NCBI GenBank assembly: GCA_011322445.1
Contig: DRMV01000041.1
Location: 62,001-126,000 of the forward strand
Direction of reading: 5' to 3'
Source: Chloroflexota bacterium
GTDB taxonomy: Bacteria > Chloroflexota > Anaerolineae > Anaerolineales > DRMV01
DNA length: 64,000 nucleotides
Shown here: positions 28,426 through 36,299 of the stretch, one piece after another
Position numbering within the stretch: the first letter of the stretch is position 1
Layout of the letters: every line of letters begins with the position of its first letter
Notes under the pieces: generated by a model
Seen by the model: the letters and a program-made list of their open reading frames with translations, nothing else
The model's database searches: none
Told to the model about the DNA's origin: nothing
Translations under genes and position numbers: made by a program

Positions 28426-29618
28426 AGAGAGTGCTTCATATCACGCATCTATACCCGAAACCATACGATCCAATGCTGGGTATTACAATGCATCATCAAG
28501 TCAAAACTTTGCAAGAATTTGGGTGGTTCTCCAAAGTCATAGCGCCTGTCCCGTGGTCTCCTTTCCCTGTAAATCGCTTTTCTCAGAAGTGGGAGGCTTA
28601 TTCTAGGGTCCCAAGGTATGATGTAATTGAGGGAATAGAAGTATACTATCCCCGCTATTTGGCTTTTCCTAAAGCGTGGTTTTTTACGATATCGGCTCGC
28701 TTTATGTACTTTAGTATTTTGTCCGTTGCGAAAAAGATAAGGGAGGCGTTCTCTTTTGACTTGATACATGCCCACATGGCTTTACCCGATGGCTTTGCCG
28801 CGATGTTACTGAGTGAGCTGTTTGGAATCCCTTTTGTCGTCACCTACCAAGCCACCGACACGGATATTACATTACAACGGGGCACAGGCTGCGCCAGCAT
28901 GTTGCATACAGTGTTCAAATCCGCCGCGGCCGTTATTTCCCCAAGCCCCCGTCTTACTCAAGACTTTGTCGCTCTTTTTGGTTTTAAGCCTACAGATGTG
29001 CCTTATGGAATCTATCTAGAGGATATTGTGGATGCGCCGTCTTCTTTTCCTTTGACAAAGTATCAAGATAAGCGAGTATTGTTAAGTGTGTCTCGATTGC
29101 TTCCCACAAAGGGTATCGATTTAGTTCTTAGAGCCTTGCCTTATTTAGTGCAAAAATATGATAATTTGCAGTATGTAATTGTGGGAGATGGGGGAGAACG
29201 TGTGAAATTAGAAGAAATGACACGAGATTTAAATCTAACCCAGTATGTCGACTTCATAGGGTGGGTACCGCACGAAAGAGCGATGGAATATATGGCTCGT
29301 GCTGACGTTTTTACCTTGCCCAGTTGGCAGGAAACTTTTGGATTGGTTTACATTGAAGCAATGGCGCACGGAAAACCTATTGTGGCGGTCAAAGGACAAG
29401 GGGTTGATGGTATCGTGAGACATGGTGAAACGGGGCTCCTTGTGAAACCGCGCGATGTAAACGCCCTCGTTAAAGCCATAGATTTTCTCTTTAGTCACCC
29501 AGAGGAAGCACGAGCCATGGGCAAACGAGCCCGCAAACTTGTTCTGGAAAACTACACTTGGGAGAAAAATGCTGAAAAGACAATCAAAGTTTATGAAGAG
29601 GTGTTGAATGGCGCCTAA
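28422..29618 (+). CDS. Glycosyltransferase family 4-type
   Basis: 398 aa: HITHLYPKPYDPMLGITMHHQVKTLQEFGW at the N-terminus, DLIHAHMALPDGFAA in the acceptor domain, RVLLSVSRLLPTKGIDLVLRALPYL and IVGDGGERVKLEEM in the donor domain, then LPSWQETFGLVYIEAMAHGKPIVAVKGQG with the two E of the EX7E motif. Coupled to the polymerase by ATGA and overlapping the next gene by 11 bases. Specificity unknown. Confidence 0.9.
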   Translation: MKRVLHITHLYPKPYDPMLGITMHHQVKTLQEFGWFSKVIAPVPWSPFPVNRFSQKWEAYSRVPRYDVIEGIEVYYPRYLAFPKAWFFTISARFMYFSILSVAKKIREAFSFDLIHAHMALPDGFAAMLLSELFGIPFVVTYQATDTDITLQRGTGCASMLHTVFKSAAAVISPSPRLTQDFVALFGFKPTDVPYGIYLEDIVDAPSSFPLTKYQDKRVLLSVSRLLPTKGIDLVLRALPYLVQKYDNLQYVIVGDGGERVKLEEMTRDLNLTQYVDFIGWVPHERAMEYMARADVFTLPSWQETFGLVYIEAMAHGKPIVAVKGQGVDGIVRHGETGLLVKPRDVNALVKAIDFLFSHPEEARAMGKRARKLVLENYTWEKNAEKTIKVYEEVLNGA

Positions 29619-30717
29619 GGTGTGCGTTTTAACCACCGTCCATCCTCCTTTCGACACCCGCATCTTCCACAAAGAGGCGCGGACTTTGGTCGCAGCAGGC
29701 TATGACGTAGCGCTAATTGCTCAGCACAAAGAAAATGGGGTTGTAGATGGTGTAAAGGTTGTCGCTCTCCCTAAACCGAAAAACAGGGTTACCCGCATTT
29801 TCGGCCTCACCTGGACTGCCTTCCGCCTGGCGCTGGGGCAAAGGGCAGATGTGTATCACTTCCACGATCCCGAATTGATACCCTTGGGACTGGCACTCAA
29901 GATCCTGACATCTGCACGGGTAGTGTACGATATCCACGAAGACTACCCCCGTCAGATTCTCTCCAAGCCGTGGATACCTTTTGCATTCCGCAAGCCCATC
30001 GCCTGGGGGATGGGGCTGTTGGAACGCCTGGCAGCCGGGTGCTTCGACGGTTTGGTTGCCGCCACGCCGGGAATTGCTCGCCGTTTTCCCCCTTCCAAAA
30101 CCGTGATTGTGCGCAATTTTCCCTGTGTAGAGGAATTAACCTTCGATCAGGAGGAAGCGATTCCGTACCCTGAACGCCCCCACTGGGTGGTTTACGTGGG
30201 TGGAATTGCTTCTGTTCGCGGTGCAATTGAAATGGTCAAGGCTATAGCACAGGCAAAGACACCTGCTCAACTTGTATTCGCGGGGCGTTTTGAATCGGCA
30301 ACTTTGCAAGACACTTTGACGTCTTTTCCAGGGTGGCAGCGCACTCGTTTCTTGGGGTGGTTGGGCCGCCCCCAGGTGAGGGATTTATTGGGAAAGGCGC
30401 GTGTGGGATTGGTGCTTCTCCATCCTCTTCCAAGGTATCGGGAAGCCTGGCCTGTCAAACTCTTTGAGTACATGGCCGCGGGCATTCCCTTTGTGGCTTC
30501 TGATTTCCCCCTCTGGCGCGAACTGGGTGAAGGCGCGGGGTTGTTCGTTGACCCTTTAGACCCATCGGCCATCGCCCAGGCCATCGACTGGCTACTTGCC
30601 CACCCTGAAGAGGCCGAGGCCATGGGCCAGCGGGGGCGTGAACGGGTTCTGAAGGAGTACAATTGGGATGCTGAGGCCCAAAAACTTTTGAAGTTGTATG
30701 AGAGGCTTTTGCCGTGA
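29608..30717 (+). CDS. Glycosyltransferase family 4-type
   Basis: 369 aa: VCVLTTVHPPFDTRIFHKEARTLVAAGYDVALIAQH is the N-terminal signature of this GT4 subgroup, followed by DVYHFHDPELIPLGL, ARVVYDIHEDYPRQI, VVYVGGIASVRGAIEMVKAI and VKLFEYMAAGIPFVASDFPLWRE. Composition returns towards GC-rich within this gene, marking the right edge of the AT-rich block. Overlaps both neighbours (11 and 4 bases). Confidence 0.9.
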   Translation: MAPKVCVLTTVHPPFDTRIFHKEARTLVAAGYDVALIAQHKENGVVDGVKVVALPKPKNRVTRIFGLTWTAFRLALGQRADVYHFHDPELIPLGLALKILTSARVVYDIHEDYPRQILSKPWIPFAFRKPIAWGMGLLERLAAGCFDGLVAATPGIARRFPPSKTVIVRNFPCVEELTFDQEEAIPYPERPHWVVYVGGIASVRGAIEMVKAIAQAKTPAQLVFAGRFESATLQDTLTSFPGWQRTRFLGWLGRPQVRDLLGKARVGLVLLHPLPRYREAWPVKLFEYMAAGIPFVASDFPLWRELGEGAGLFVDPLDPSAIAQAIDWLLAHPEEAEAMGQRGRERVLKEYNWDAEAQKLLKLYERLLP

Positions 30718-31799
30718 AAATTGTGTCGGTCGTCGGCGCTCGCCCCCAATTCGTCAAGGCCGCGGTGGTGTCGCGGGCTTTGCAGCAACGCCCCGAGGTG
30801 CAGGAGGCCCTGCTCCATACGGGGCAGCACTATGATAAGAATATGAGCCAGGTCTTCTTTGAAGAACTGGAAATTCCTCAGCCGGAATATAACCTGGGCA
30901 TTGGCGGCGGAACGCATGGCCAGAATACCGGGCGGATGATAGAGGCGATCGAGGCGGTGCTTCTTCAGGAGCGCCCCGATTGGGTGCTGGTGTACGGTGA
31001 CACCGATAGCACCCTGGCGGGCGCGCTGGCTGCAGTCAAACTGCACATTCCCATCGCGCATGTGGAAGCCGGGTTGCGCTCCTTCAACCGCCAGATGCCC
31101 GAAGAGATCAACCGGGTGCTCACCGACCATGCTGCCGATCTGCTCTTTGCCCCGACCCAAACGGCGGTGGCCAACCTGCAGCGGGAAGGCATCCCTGCAA
31201 AGCGTATCGCGATGGTGGGGGACGTGATGTACGATGCCGCCCTGTACTATGCCACTAAGGCGGAGCAGCGCTCGCGCATTCTCTCTGCCCTGGGGTTTGC
31301 GCCGCGGGGGTACATCCTTGCTACCGTCCATCGGGCGGAAAACACCGACGCCCCTGAACGGCTGCGGGCCATTGTCGTAGCCCTGGAGCGGGTGGCGCAG
31401 GAAATCCCGGTGGTGCTGCCTCTTCACCCGCGTACCCGCAAAGCCCTGGAAGCCCACAGTCTGTGGGGAAATATCCAGCACATCCGCCTGATCGACCCCG
31501 TAGGCTATCTGGACATGGTGATGCTGGAAAAGCACGCCCGGCTCATTGCCACTGATTCGGGTGGTGTGCAGAAGGAGGCTTACTTCCACCGGGTGCCCTG
31601 CGTGACCTTGCGCGCCGAGACGGAGTGGGTGGAGCTGGTAGAGACGGGCTGGAACGTACTCCTTCCGCCCATTTCAGCGGAAGCGGTCTGGCGGGGGATC
31701 CTTTCCCGCCTGGATCGCCCTGGTCAGGCTGGGGCACTGTATGGCGATGGCCACGCGGCCGAGAGGATCGTGCAATCCTTGTGGGGGGCCCGGCCATGA
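30714..31799 (+). CDS. wecB: Non-hydrolysing UDP-GlcNAc 2-epimerase (WecB/WbpI family)
   Basis: 361 aa: VVGARPQFVKAAVVSRAL, LLHTGQHYDKNMSQVFFEELEIPQPEYNLGIGGGTHGQNTGRM, YGDTDSTLAGALAA, HVEAGLRSFNRQMPEEINRVLTDH, TVHRAENTD and TDSGGVQKEA cover the whole family. Wording in the HTGQHYD and GGGTHG segments is close to WbpI-type enzymes acting on UDP-2,3-diacetamido-glucuronate, which fits the WbpA-B-D-E set at 19-23 kb; plain UDP-GlcNAc is the alternative. Coupled on both sides by ATGA. Confidence 0.9.
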   Translation: MKIVSVVGARPQFVKAAVVSRALQQRPEVQEALLHTGQHYDKNMSQVFFEELEIPQPEYNLGIGGGTHGQNTGRMIEAIEAVLLQERPDWVLVYGDTDSTLAGALAAVKLHIPIAHVEAGLRSFNRQMPEEINRVLTDHAADLLFAPTQTAVANLQREGIPAKRIAMVGDVMYDAALYYATKAEQRSRILSALGFAPRGYILATVHRAENTDAPERLRAIVVALERVAQEIPVVLPLHPRTRKALEAHSLWGNIQHIRLIDPVGYLDMVMLEKHARLIATDSGGVQKEAYFHRVPCVTLRAETEWVELVETGWNVLLPPISAEAVWRGILSRLDRPGQAGALYGDGHAAERIVQSLWGARP

Positions 31800-33016
31800 A
31801 GGTCTGGCTGGTCAATCACTATGCCCTGCCGCCGCAACGCTCCGGCGGCACCCGGCATTACTCTCTGGCCCGAGGGTTGATCCGCCGCGGACACGATGTC
31901 ACGTTGATTGCCTCCAGCGTGGACTATATGCGGCGCCAGGAAAGCCATTTGGCTCCAGGTGAGCAGGCTCGCCTGGAGATTCAGGATGAAGTACCTTTCC
32001 TTTGGCTACGTACTCCCCCTTACCAGGGCAATTCCTTGCGCCGGGTGGCGAATATGTTGGCCTTTGCCAGGCGGGTGCGCACCGTCGTGCCCCGCCGCCT
32101 GGCGCGCCCCGACGTCATCGTTGGCTCCACCCCCCATCTCTTTGGGGCCTGGGCGGCTTACCGCCTGGCCCGTCGTCTGGGCGTTCCTTTCGTGTTGGAA
32201 GTGCGGGACCTGTGGCCGCAGACTTTGATTGATTTGGGCGGTTTTTCCCCCTACCATCCCTTCATCTTGCTCCTGGCTGCCCTGGAGCGGACGCTGTATC
32301 GCCGCGCCCATGCCATCGTCTCCCTGCTTCCGGGAGGCCCGGACTATATCGCCCAAAAGGTGGGGCGGCAAGAGGGGGTGTTCTGGATTCCCAATGGCGT
32401 GGACTTTTCTCTGATCCCTGATCCGGTTCCCCCGCCACCTGGTGAGCCTTTCGTAGTGATGTACGCCGGTGCCCATGGTCTGGCCAATGGCCTGGACGTG
32501 GCTCTGGCGGCTGCCCGCCAACTTCAGCAACAGGGCTGGGGGGAGCGAGTGCAGTTTCGCTTTGTGGGCGATGGCCCGGAAAAGGCGCGCCTGATGGCGC
32601 AGGCCGCAGCGTGGCGGCTCACCAATGTACAATTCGAGCCGCCGGTGTCTAAAGCGGAGATATATCATTATTTGCAGGAGGCAGGTGCCTTTTTGTTAAT
32701 TGTGAGAAAATCTTCCTTGTATCAGTGGGGGTTCAGCATGAACAAACTTTTCGACTATTTAGCAATGGCGCGGCCCATTATCATCTCAAATGTCAGTAAA
32801 TATAATCCTGTAAAGAAGGATCAGGCAGGTATCGTTGTGCCTCCCGACGACCCCGACGCACTGGCCCGGGCTATCCAGCAACTGGCACAGACGTCTCCCG
32901 AGGAGCGCTGGGCTATGGGGCTGCGTGGCCGCGCCTATGTGGAGCAAGAGCACAACCTGGACCGGCTGGCCGAACGCCTGGAGCAGGTGCTACAATATGC
33001 CCAAACCGCGTTATAA
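31796..33016 (+). CDS. Glycosyltransferase family 4, WbuB-like
   Basis: 406 aa from the ATG at 31796. WLVNHYALPPQRSGGTRHYSLARGLIRRGHDVTLIAS, PDVIVGSTPHLFGAWAAYRLARRLGVPFVLEVRDLWPQTL and IPNGVDFSLI match the WbuB group that transfers N-acetyl-fucosamine-type sugars. The donor site holds GFSMNKLFDYLAMARPIIIS. Coupled to the epimerase by ATGA; overlaps the sugar-transferase start by 20 bases. A short stretch around 32690-32820 is AT-richer than the rest. Confidence 0.9.
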   Translation: MKVWLVNHYALPPQRSGGTRHYSLARGLIRRGHDVTLIASSVDYMRRQESHLAPGEQARLEIQDEVPFLWLRTPPYQGNSLRRVANMLAFARRVRTVVPRRLARPDVIVGSTPHLFGAWAAYRLARRLGVPFVLEVRDLWPQTLIDLGGFSPYHPFILLLAALERTLYRRAHAIVSLLPGGPDYIAQKVGRQEGVFWIPNGVDFSLIPDPVPPPPGEPFVVMYAGAHGLANGLDVALAAARQLQQQGWGERVQFRFVGDGPEKARLMAQAAAWRLTNVQFEPPVSKAEIYHYLQEAGAFLLIVRKSSLYQWGFSMNKLFDYLAMARPIIISNVSKYNPVKKDQAGIVVPPDDPDALARAIQQLAQTSPEERWAMGLRGRAYVEQEHNLDRLAERLEQVLQYAQTAL

Positions 33017-33626
33017 CCCTACTTTCAAACGGTTGCTGGATGTCATCGTGGCTTCGGTAGCCTTGCTGGTGCTGGCGCCATTGTTGCTTGTCCTTGCATT
33101 GCTCATCCGTTGGAAGTTGGGCACACCCATCCTCTTCCGCCAGCGCCGCCCTGGCTTGCACGGCAAACCTTTTATCCTTTACAAGTTCCGCACCATGACC
33201 GACGCGCACGATGCGCTGGGCAACCTTCTGCCCGACGAGCAGCGTCTTACCCGCCTGGGGCGCTTCCTGCGCAGCACCAGCCTGGACGAACTGCCGGAAC
33301 TGTGGAATGTCCTCAAGGGAGACATGAGCCTGGTAGGGCCTCGTCCACTACTTATGGAGTACCTGCCCCTGTACACCCCCGAACAGTTCCGGCGTCACGA
33401 GGTCAAACCGGGAATGACTGGCTGGGCACAGATCCACGGGCGCAACGCGCTGACATGGGAAGAGCGCTTTGCCCTGGACGTCTGGTACGTGGACCATCTC
33501 TCATTGTGGCTGGACATGAAAATTCTGGCCCTGACGCTTTGGAAAGTGTTGATGCAGGAAGGGATTTCCCACCCTGGCAGCAAAACCATGCCTAAATTTA
33601 CAGGAAGCAGCCGCCGTGAAACCTGA
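32997..33626 (+). CDS. Initiating sugar-phosphate transferase (PglC/bacterial sugar transferase family)
   Basis: 209 aa from the ATG at 32997. One re-entrant membrane helix at about 12-35 ([27 protein letters not shown]), then the soluble catalytic part: [57 protein letters not shown] and [28 protein letters not shown]. PglC-type enzymes move phospho-sugar (often diacetylbacillosamine) to undecaprenyl phosphate; short length and adjacency to PglD/PglE-like genes support that substrate. Overlaps the next gene by 11 bases. Confidence 0.92.
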   Translation: MPKPRYNPTFKRLLDVIVASVALLVLAPLLLVLALLIRWKLGTPILFRQRRPGLHGKPFILYKFRTMTDAHDALGNLLPDEQRLTRLGRFLRSTSLDELPELWNVLKGDMSLVGPRPLLMEYLPLYTPEQFRRHEVKPGMTGWAQIHGRNALTWEERFALDVWYVDHLSLWLDMKILALTLWKVLMQEGISHPGSKTMPKFTGSSRRET

Positions 33627-34269
33627 AAGAATCCTTCTGATTGGAGCAGGCGGCCACGCGCAGGTCATCGCCGATGCCCTGATGGCAATGCAGACCACGG
33701 GCGCAGAGATTGAAATTGTCGGTTTTTTGGATGATGACCCTGCTTTACAAGGCCAAATGCTGATGGGGTTACCTATCTTAGGCCCCCTTGCTGTCTGGCG
33801 GCAGATAGCGCACGATGCGCTGATCGTTGCCATTGGACACAACGCTACGCGGGCGCGTTTACACCGAGCATTTCGCGCCGCAGGGGCCCGCTTTTTTACG
33901 GCCCGGCACCCACAAGCCGTGATCGCCCCCGGTGTTTCTCTGGGCGAAGGCACGGTGGTGATGGCGGGGGTGGTCGTCAATACAGGCAGCATAATTGGCG
34001 AGGGGGTTATCCTCAACACGGGATGTACTGTCGATCACCACAACCGCATCGGTGCTTTTGCACACATTGCCCCTGGGGCGCACTTAGCCGGTGAAGTCAG
34101 TGTAGGGGAAGGTGCTTTGATTGGTGTGGGCGCGGCTGTGATTCCACAACAACGCATCGGCTCTTGGGCTGTAGTGGGGGCCGGAGGAGTAGTCGTGCGC
34201 GAGGTGCCCCCTGAAACGACGGTGGTTGGCATACCGGCGCGGCCTTTCGCGGCGCGCGAGGAGACATAA
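33616..34269 (+). CDS. PglD-like sugar N-acetyltransferase
   Basis: 217 aa, GTG start at 33616. N-terminal sugar-binding Rossmann part (LLIGAGGHAQVIADAL, EIVGFLDDDPALQG) and a C-terminal left-handed beta-helix (GVSLGEGTVVMAGVVVNTGSIIGEGVILNTGCTVDHHNRIGAFAHIAPGAHL) with the conserved His pair of PglD/NeuD enzymes. Expected reaction: acetylation of the 4-amino group of UDP-4-amino-6-deoxy-GlcNAc. Followed after 3 bases by the aminotransferase gene. Confidence 0.92.
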   Translation: MKPERILLIGAGGHAQVIADALMAMQTTGAEIEIVGFLDDDPALQGQMLMGLPILGPLAVWRQIAHDALIVAIGHNATRARLHRAFRAAGARFFTARHPQAVIAPGVSLGEGTVVMAGVVVNTGSIIGEGVILNTGCTVDHHNRIGAFAHIAPGAHLAGEVSVGEGALIGVGAAVIPQQRIGSWAVVGAGGVVVREVPPETTVVGIPARPFAAREET

Positions 34270-34272
34270 ACC

Positions 34273-35418
34273 ATGGCAAACCCTCGACTGTACCTTTCCC
34301 CTCCTCACATGTCGGGGCTGGAATGGGAGTTCCTCAAAGAGGCTTTCGAAAGCGGCTGGATTGCACCGCTTGGCCCCCAGGTAGAAGCCTTTGAACAGGA
34401 ATTCGCGGCGAAGGTGGGGGCAAAACACGCTTTGGCTCTTAGCGCAGGCACTGCAGCCATTCATCTGGCATTGATTCACCTGGGCGTAGGGCCGGGGGAT
34501 GAAGTCTTCGTTTCTACACTGACCTTCGCTGCCAGCGCCAACCCCATCGTGTACCAGGGGGCACGGCCAGTCTTCATCGATAGCGAGCGCACTTCCTGGA
34601 ACATAGACCCTGATCTGTTGGAAGACGCTCTCAAACGCAAAGCCAGAGCAGGAAAATTACCCAAAGCGGTGATTGTCGTCCATCTTTACGGTCAACCGGC
34701 CAATATGGACGCGATCATGGAAATTTGTCAACGCTATCATATCCCTGTGGTGGAAGACGCTGCAGAGGCATTGGGGGCGACTTACAAAGGGCATTCACCA
34801 GGCACTTTTGGTGCGGCGGGTATTTTCTCCTTCAACGGGAACAAAATTATTACCACTTCTGGCGGGGGCATGTTGGTTTCCGACGATGCAGCATTCATTG
34901 CTCATGCACGCAAACTCGCAACCCAGGCCCGAGAGCCCGCCCCCCATTATGAACACAAGGAAATTGGATACAATTACCGTATGAGCAACATCCTGGCTGC
35001 AATAGGACGGGGGCAACTGCGGGTATTGGATGAGCGAGTTCGACAGAAACGGGAAATTTTTACTGCCTATAAGCAAGCCCTTGAAGACATTCCTGGCCTG
35101 AATTTCATGCCCGAGGCCCCGTGGGGGCGTGCAACCCGCTGGTTGACCGTTATCACCATCGACCCGAAGGAATTCGGAGCGACGCGCGAAGACATCCGTT
35201 TGGCGTTAGAAGCCGAGAATATCGAAGCCCGCCCTGTGTGGAAACCCATGCACTTGCAACCTGTATATCAAGCCTGCGAATACATTGGTCGGGGAATCTC
35301 CGATAATCTCTTTGCGAATGGGCTTTGTTTGCCCTCTGGGACCCAATTGACTTCCACAGATATTGAAAGGGTGGTTTCCGTGATTCGCAAAGTTCATTTC
35401 AACCGACCAAGCCAATAG
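34273..35418 (+). CDS. PglE-like DegT/DnrJ/EryC1 aminotransferase
   Basis: 381 aa: LYLSPPHMSGLEWEFLKEAFESGWIAPLGPQVEAFEQEFA at the start (typical of PglE), LSAGTAAIHLALIHLGVGPGDEV, VVEDAAEALGATYKG and the PLP lysine K191 in FSFNGNKIITTSGGGML. Expected reaction: 4-amination of UDP-4-keto-6-deoxy-GlcNAc with glutamate. Together with the dehydratase at 16.7 kb and the PglD/PglC-like genes it gives a full route to undecaprenyl-PP-diacetylbacillosamine. Last gene of the polysaccharide run. Confidence 0.92.
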   Translation: MANPRLYLSPPHMSGLEWEFLKEAFESGWIAPLGPQVEAFEQEFAAKVGAKHALALSAGTAAIHLALIHLGVGPGDEVFVSTLTFAASANPIVYQGARPVFIDSERTSWNIDPDLLEDALKRKARAGKLPKAVIVVHLYGQPANMDAIMEICQRYHIPVVEDAAEALGATYKGHSPGTFGAAGIFSFNGNKIITTSGGGMLVSDDAAFIAHARKLATQAREPAPHYEHKEIGYNYRMSNILAAIGRGQLRVLDERVRQKREIFTAYKQALEDIPGLNFMPEAPWGRATRWLTVITIDPKEFGATREDIRLALEAENIEARPVWKPMHLQPVYQACEYIGRGISDNLFANGLCLPSGTQLTSTDIERVVSVIRKVHFNRPSQ

Positions 35419-35758
35419 CCCCCGCACGCGGAAAAGAACAATTCAGGGGCCCCGTAATGACGTAAAACGTCTCCTTCATGACTGGGCTATCAAGCGTGTC
35501 AAACAATACCAGCATTCCTGGGAACAACAAAGAGGGAAATCGCGGGGGCAGCGACTTTTGTTCCCTTTCTGTGTTGTTTATGGTTGTTTGCGCTCAGACC
35601 AACAACGTCATGCCCCTGCGTTGTGACGACAGGTCGTTCCCAGCGCCCATCTTCTGGCTGCCCGCCAGAGGGGGTGACGGTGGTCGCATTCCTGTGCCTA
35701 TGCATGGGTACCGCTGGGAGGCAGGATTTTCCTCCTGCGGCGGCGTTTCTGCACTATG

Positions 35759-35786
35759 CCCCACCTTCGGGTGGGGTTTGGCGTTT
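35759..35786 (+). terminator. Intrinsic terminator
   Basis: Stem CCCCACC/GGTGGGG closed by a stable TTCG tetraloop, followed by TTTGGCGTTT. It probably ends transcripts leaving the polysaccharide operon, about 340 bases after its last stop. Confidence 0.6.
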
Positions 35787-35939
35787 AATGCGCAGCGCCA
35801 TTGCCTTGTAAAGAGAGAGCAGGCGCATAATTCCCTCAGAGAGCATCAATTCTCCAAAAGAACGTGTCGTTGGTGCAGAATACAACGATTCCAGTGTTTG
35901 TGAGCAGCGTTTGGCCGTAAAAGTGGAGAAAAAGCCCTG

Positions 35940-35960
35940 ATGTTGCAAACCCTGCAACAT
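35940..35960. promoter_or_regulatory. Palindromic operator-like site
   Basis: Perfect 8-base arms ATGTTGCA and TGCAACAT around AACCC, 43 bases before the winged-helix start codon; a plausible binding site for that protein or for the WYL part of the Cas3 fusion. Confidence 0.5.
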
Positions 35961-36000
35961 GCCACCTCTATCCTGAAGCAAAACCCTGGCTGGAGGTGGC
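35961..36000 (+). promoter_or_regulatory. Hairpin that would mask the ribosome-binding site of the winged-helix gene
   Basis: GCCACCTC (35961-35968) is exactly complementary to GAGGTGGC (35993-36000). The right arm contains most of the GGAGG ribosome-binding site for the ATG at 36004. In the folded state translation would be blocked; opening could be a control point. Confidence 0.5.
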
Positions 36001-36003
36001 AAA

Positions 36004-36219
36004 ATGCCTGTTTGGCGAAAACGAAACCAGGCCGAATATGAACGGATGGCCGCACTCATTCAGGAAAACCCCGGCATCAGGCCGGCTGCCCTGGCACAGC
36101 GCCTGGGGGTTGCCCGTTCTACGGTGCAAAGGCGCCTGCCATCTCTGGAAGAGATGGGATACCTGCTGTACGAAGACCAGAGCGGTCGCCTCTTTTTCTG
36201 GCGGAAGGTGAAACGATAA
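36004..36219 (+). CDS. Small winged-helix DNA-binding protein upstream of cas3
   Basis: 71 aa, start chosen by GGAGGTG 5 bases upstream. Nearly the whole length is one winged helix: YERMAALIQENPGIRPAALAQRLGVARSTVQRRLPSLEEMGYLLYEDQSGRLFFWRKV, with recognition helix about 38-50 and a beta wing at 56-68. No effector or dimerisation domain. It ends 80 bases before the WYL-Cas3 start on the same strand and so may control the cas operon. It resembles the N-terminal HTH of the downstream fusion in length and logic. Not a known cas gene. Confidence 0.75.
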   Translation: MPVWRKRNQAEYERMAALIQENPGIRPAALAQRLGVARSTVQRRLPSLEEMGYLLYEDQSGRLFFWRKVKR

Positions 36220-36254
36220 CCTGCGCCGTTGTTGCGGAATGGAAAGGCCTTCTG

Positions 36255-36263
36255 TGCTATAGT
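36255..36263 (+). promoter_or_regulatory. Extended -10 promoter of the WYL-cas3 gene
   Basis: TGCTATAGT fits TGnTATAAT. TTGCGG at 36232 is 20 bases upstream of the hexamer, too far for a good -35, so the extended -10 probably carries recognition. The transcript would start near 36270, about 30 bases before the TTG start. Confidence 0.5.
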
Positions 36264-36299
36264 GGTACAAAGCCACCATCTTGCTCAAAGGAGGGAACA

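Larger units (their letters stand above)
35419..36003. other. Intergenic region between the glycan and CRISPR loci, 585 bases
   Basis: No gene seen. It holds a terminator at 35759-35786, a GCAGGA/TCCTGC hairpin near 35722-35738, a palindrome at 35940-35960 and the hairpin at 35961-36000 before the winged-helix gene (separate entries). Confidence 0.4.

Noticed and set aside
35419-35939. Possible lost gene or short ORFs in the gap before the CRISPR locus
   Set aside because: Frames are short, on both strands, with no domain or ribosome-binding signal; only hairpins are supported.
36213-36224. Partial match (9 of 10 bases) between the pseudo-spacer after the repeat-like element (CATGTTATCG) and the minus strand at the end of the winged-helix gene
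   Set aside because: No type I-C PAM (TTC) at the expected place, the match is short and upstream of the promoter; probably chance.
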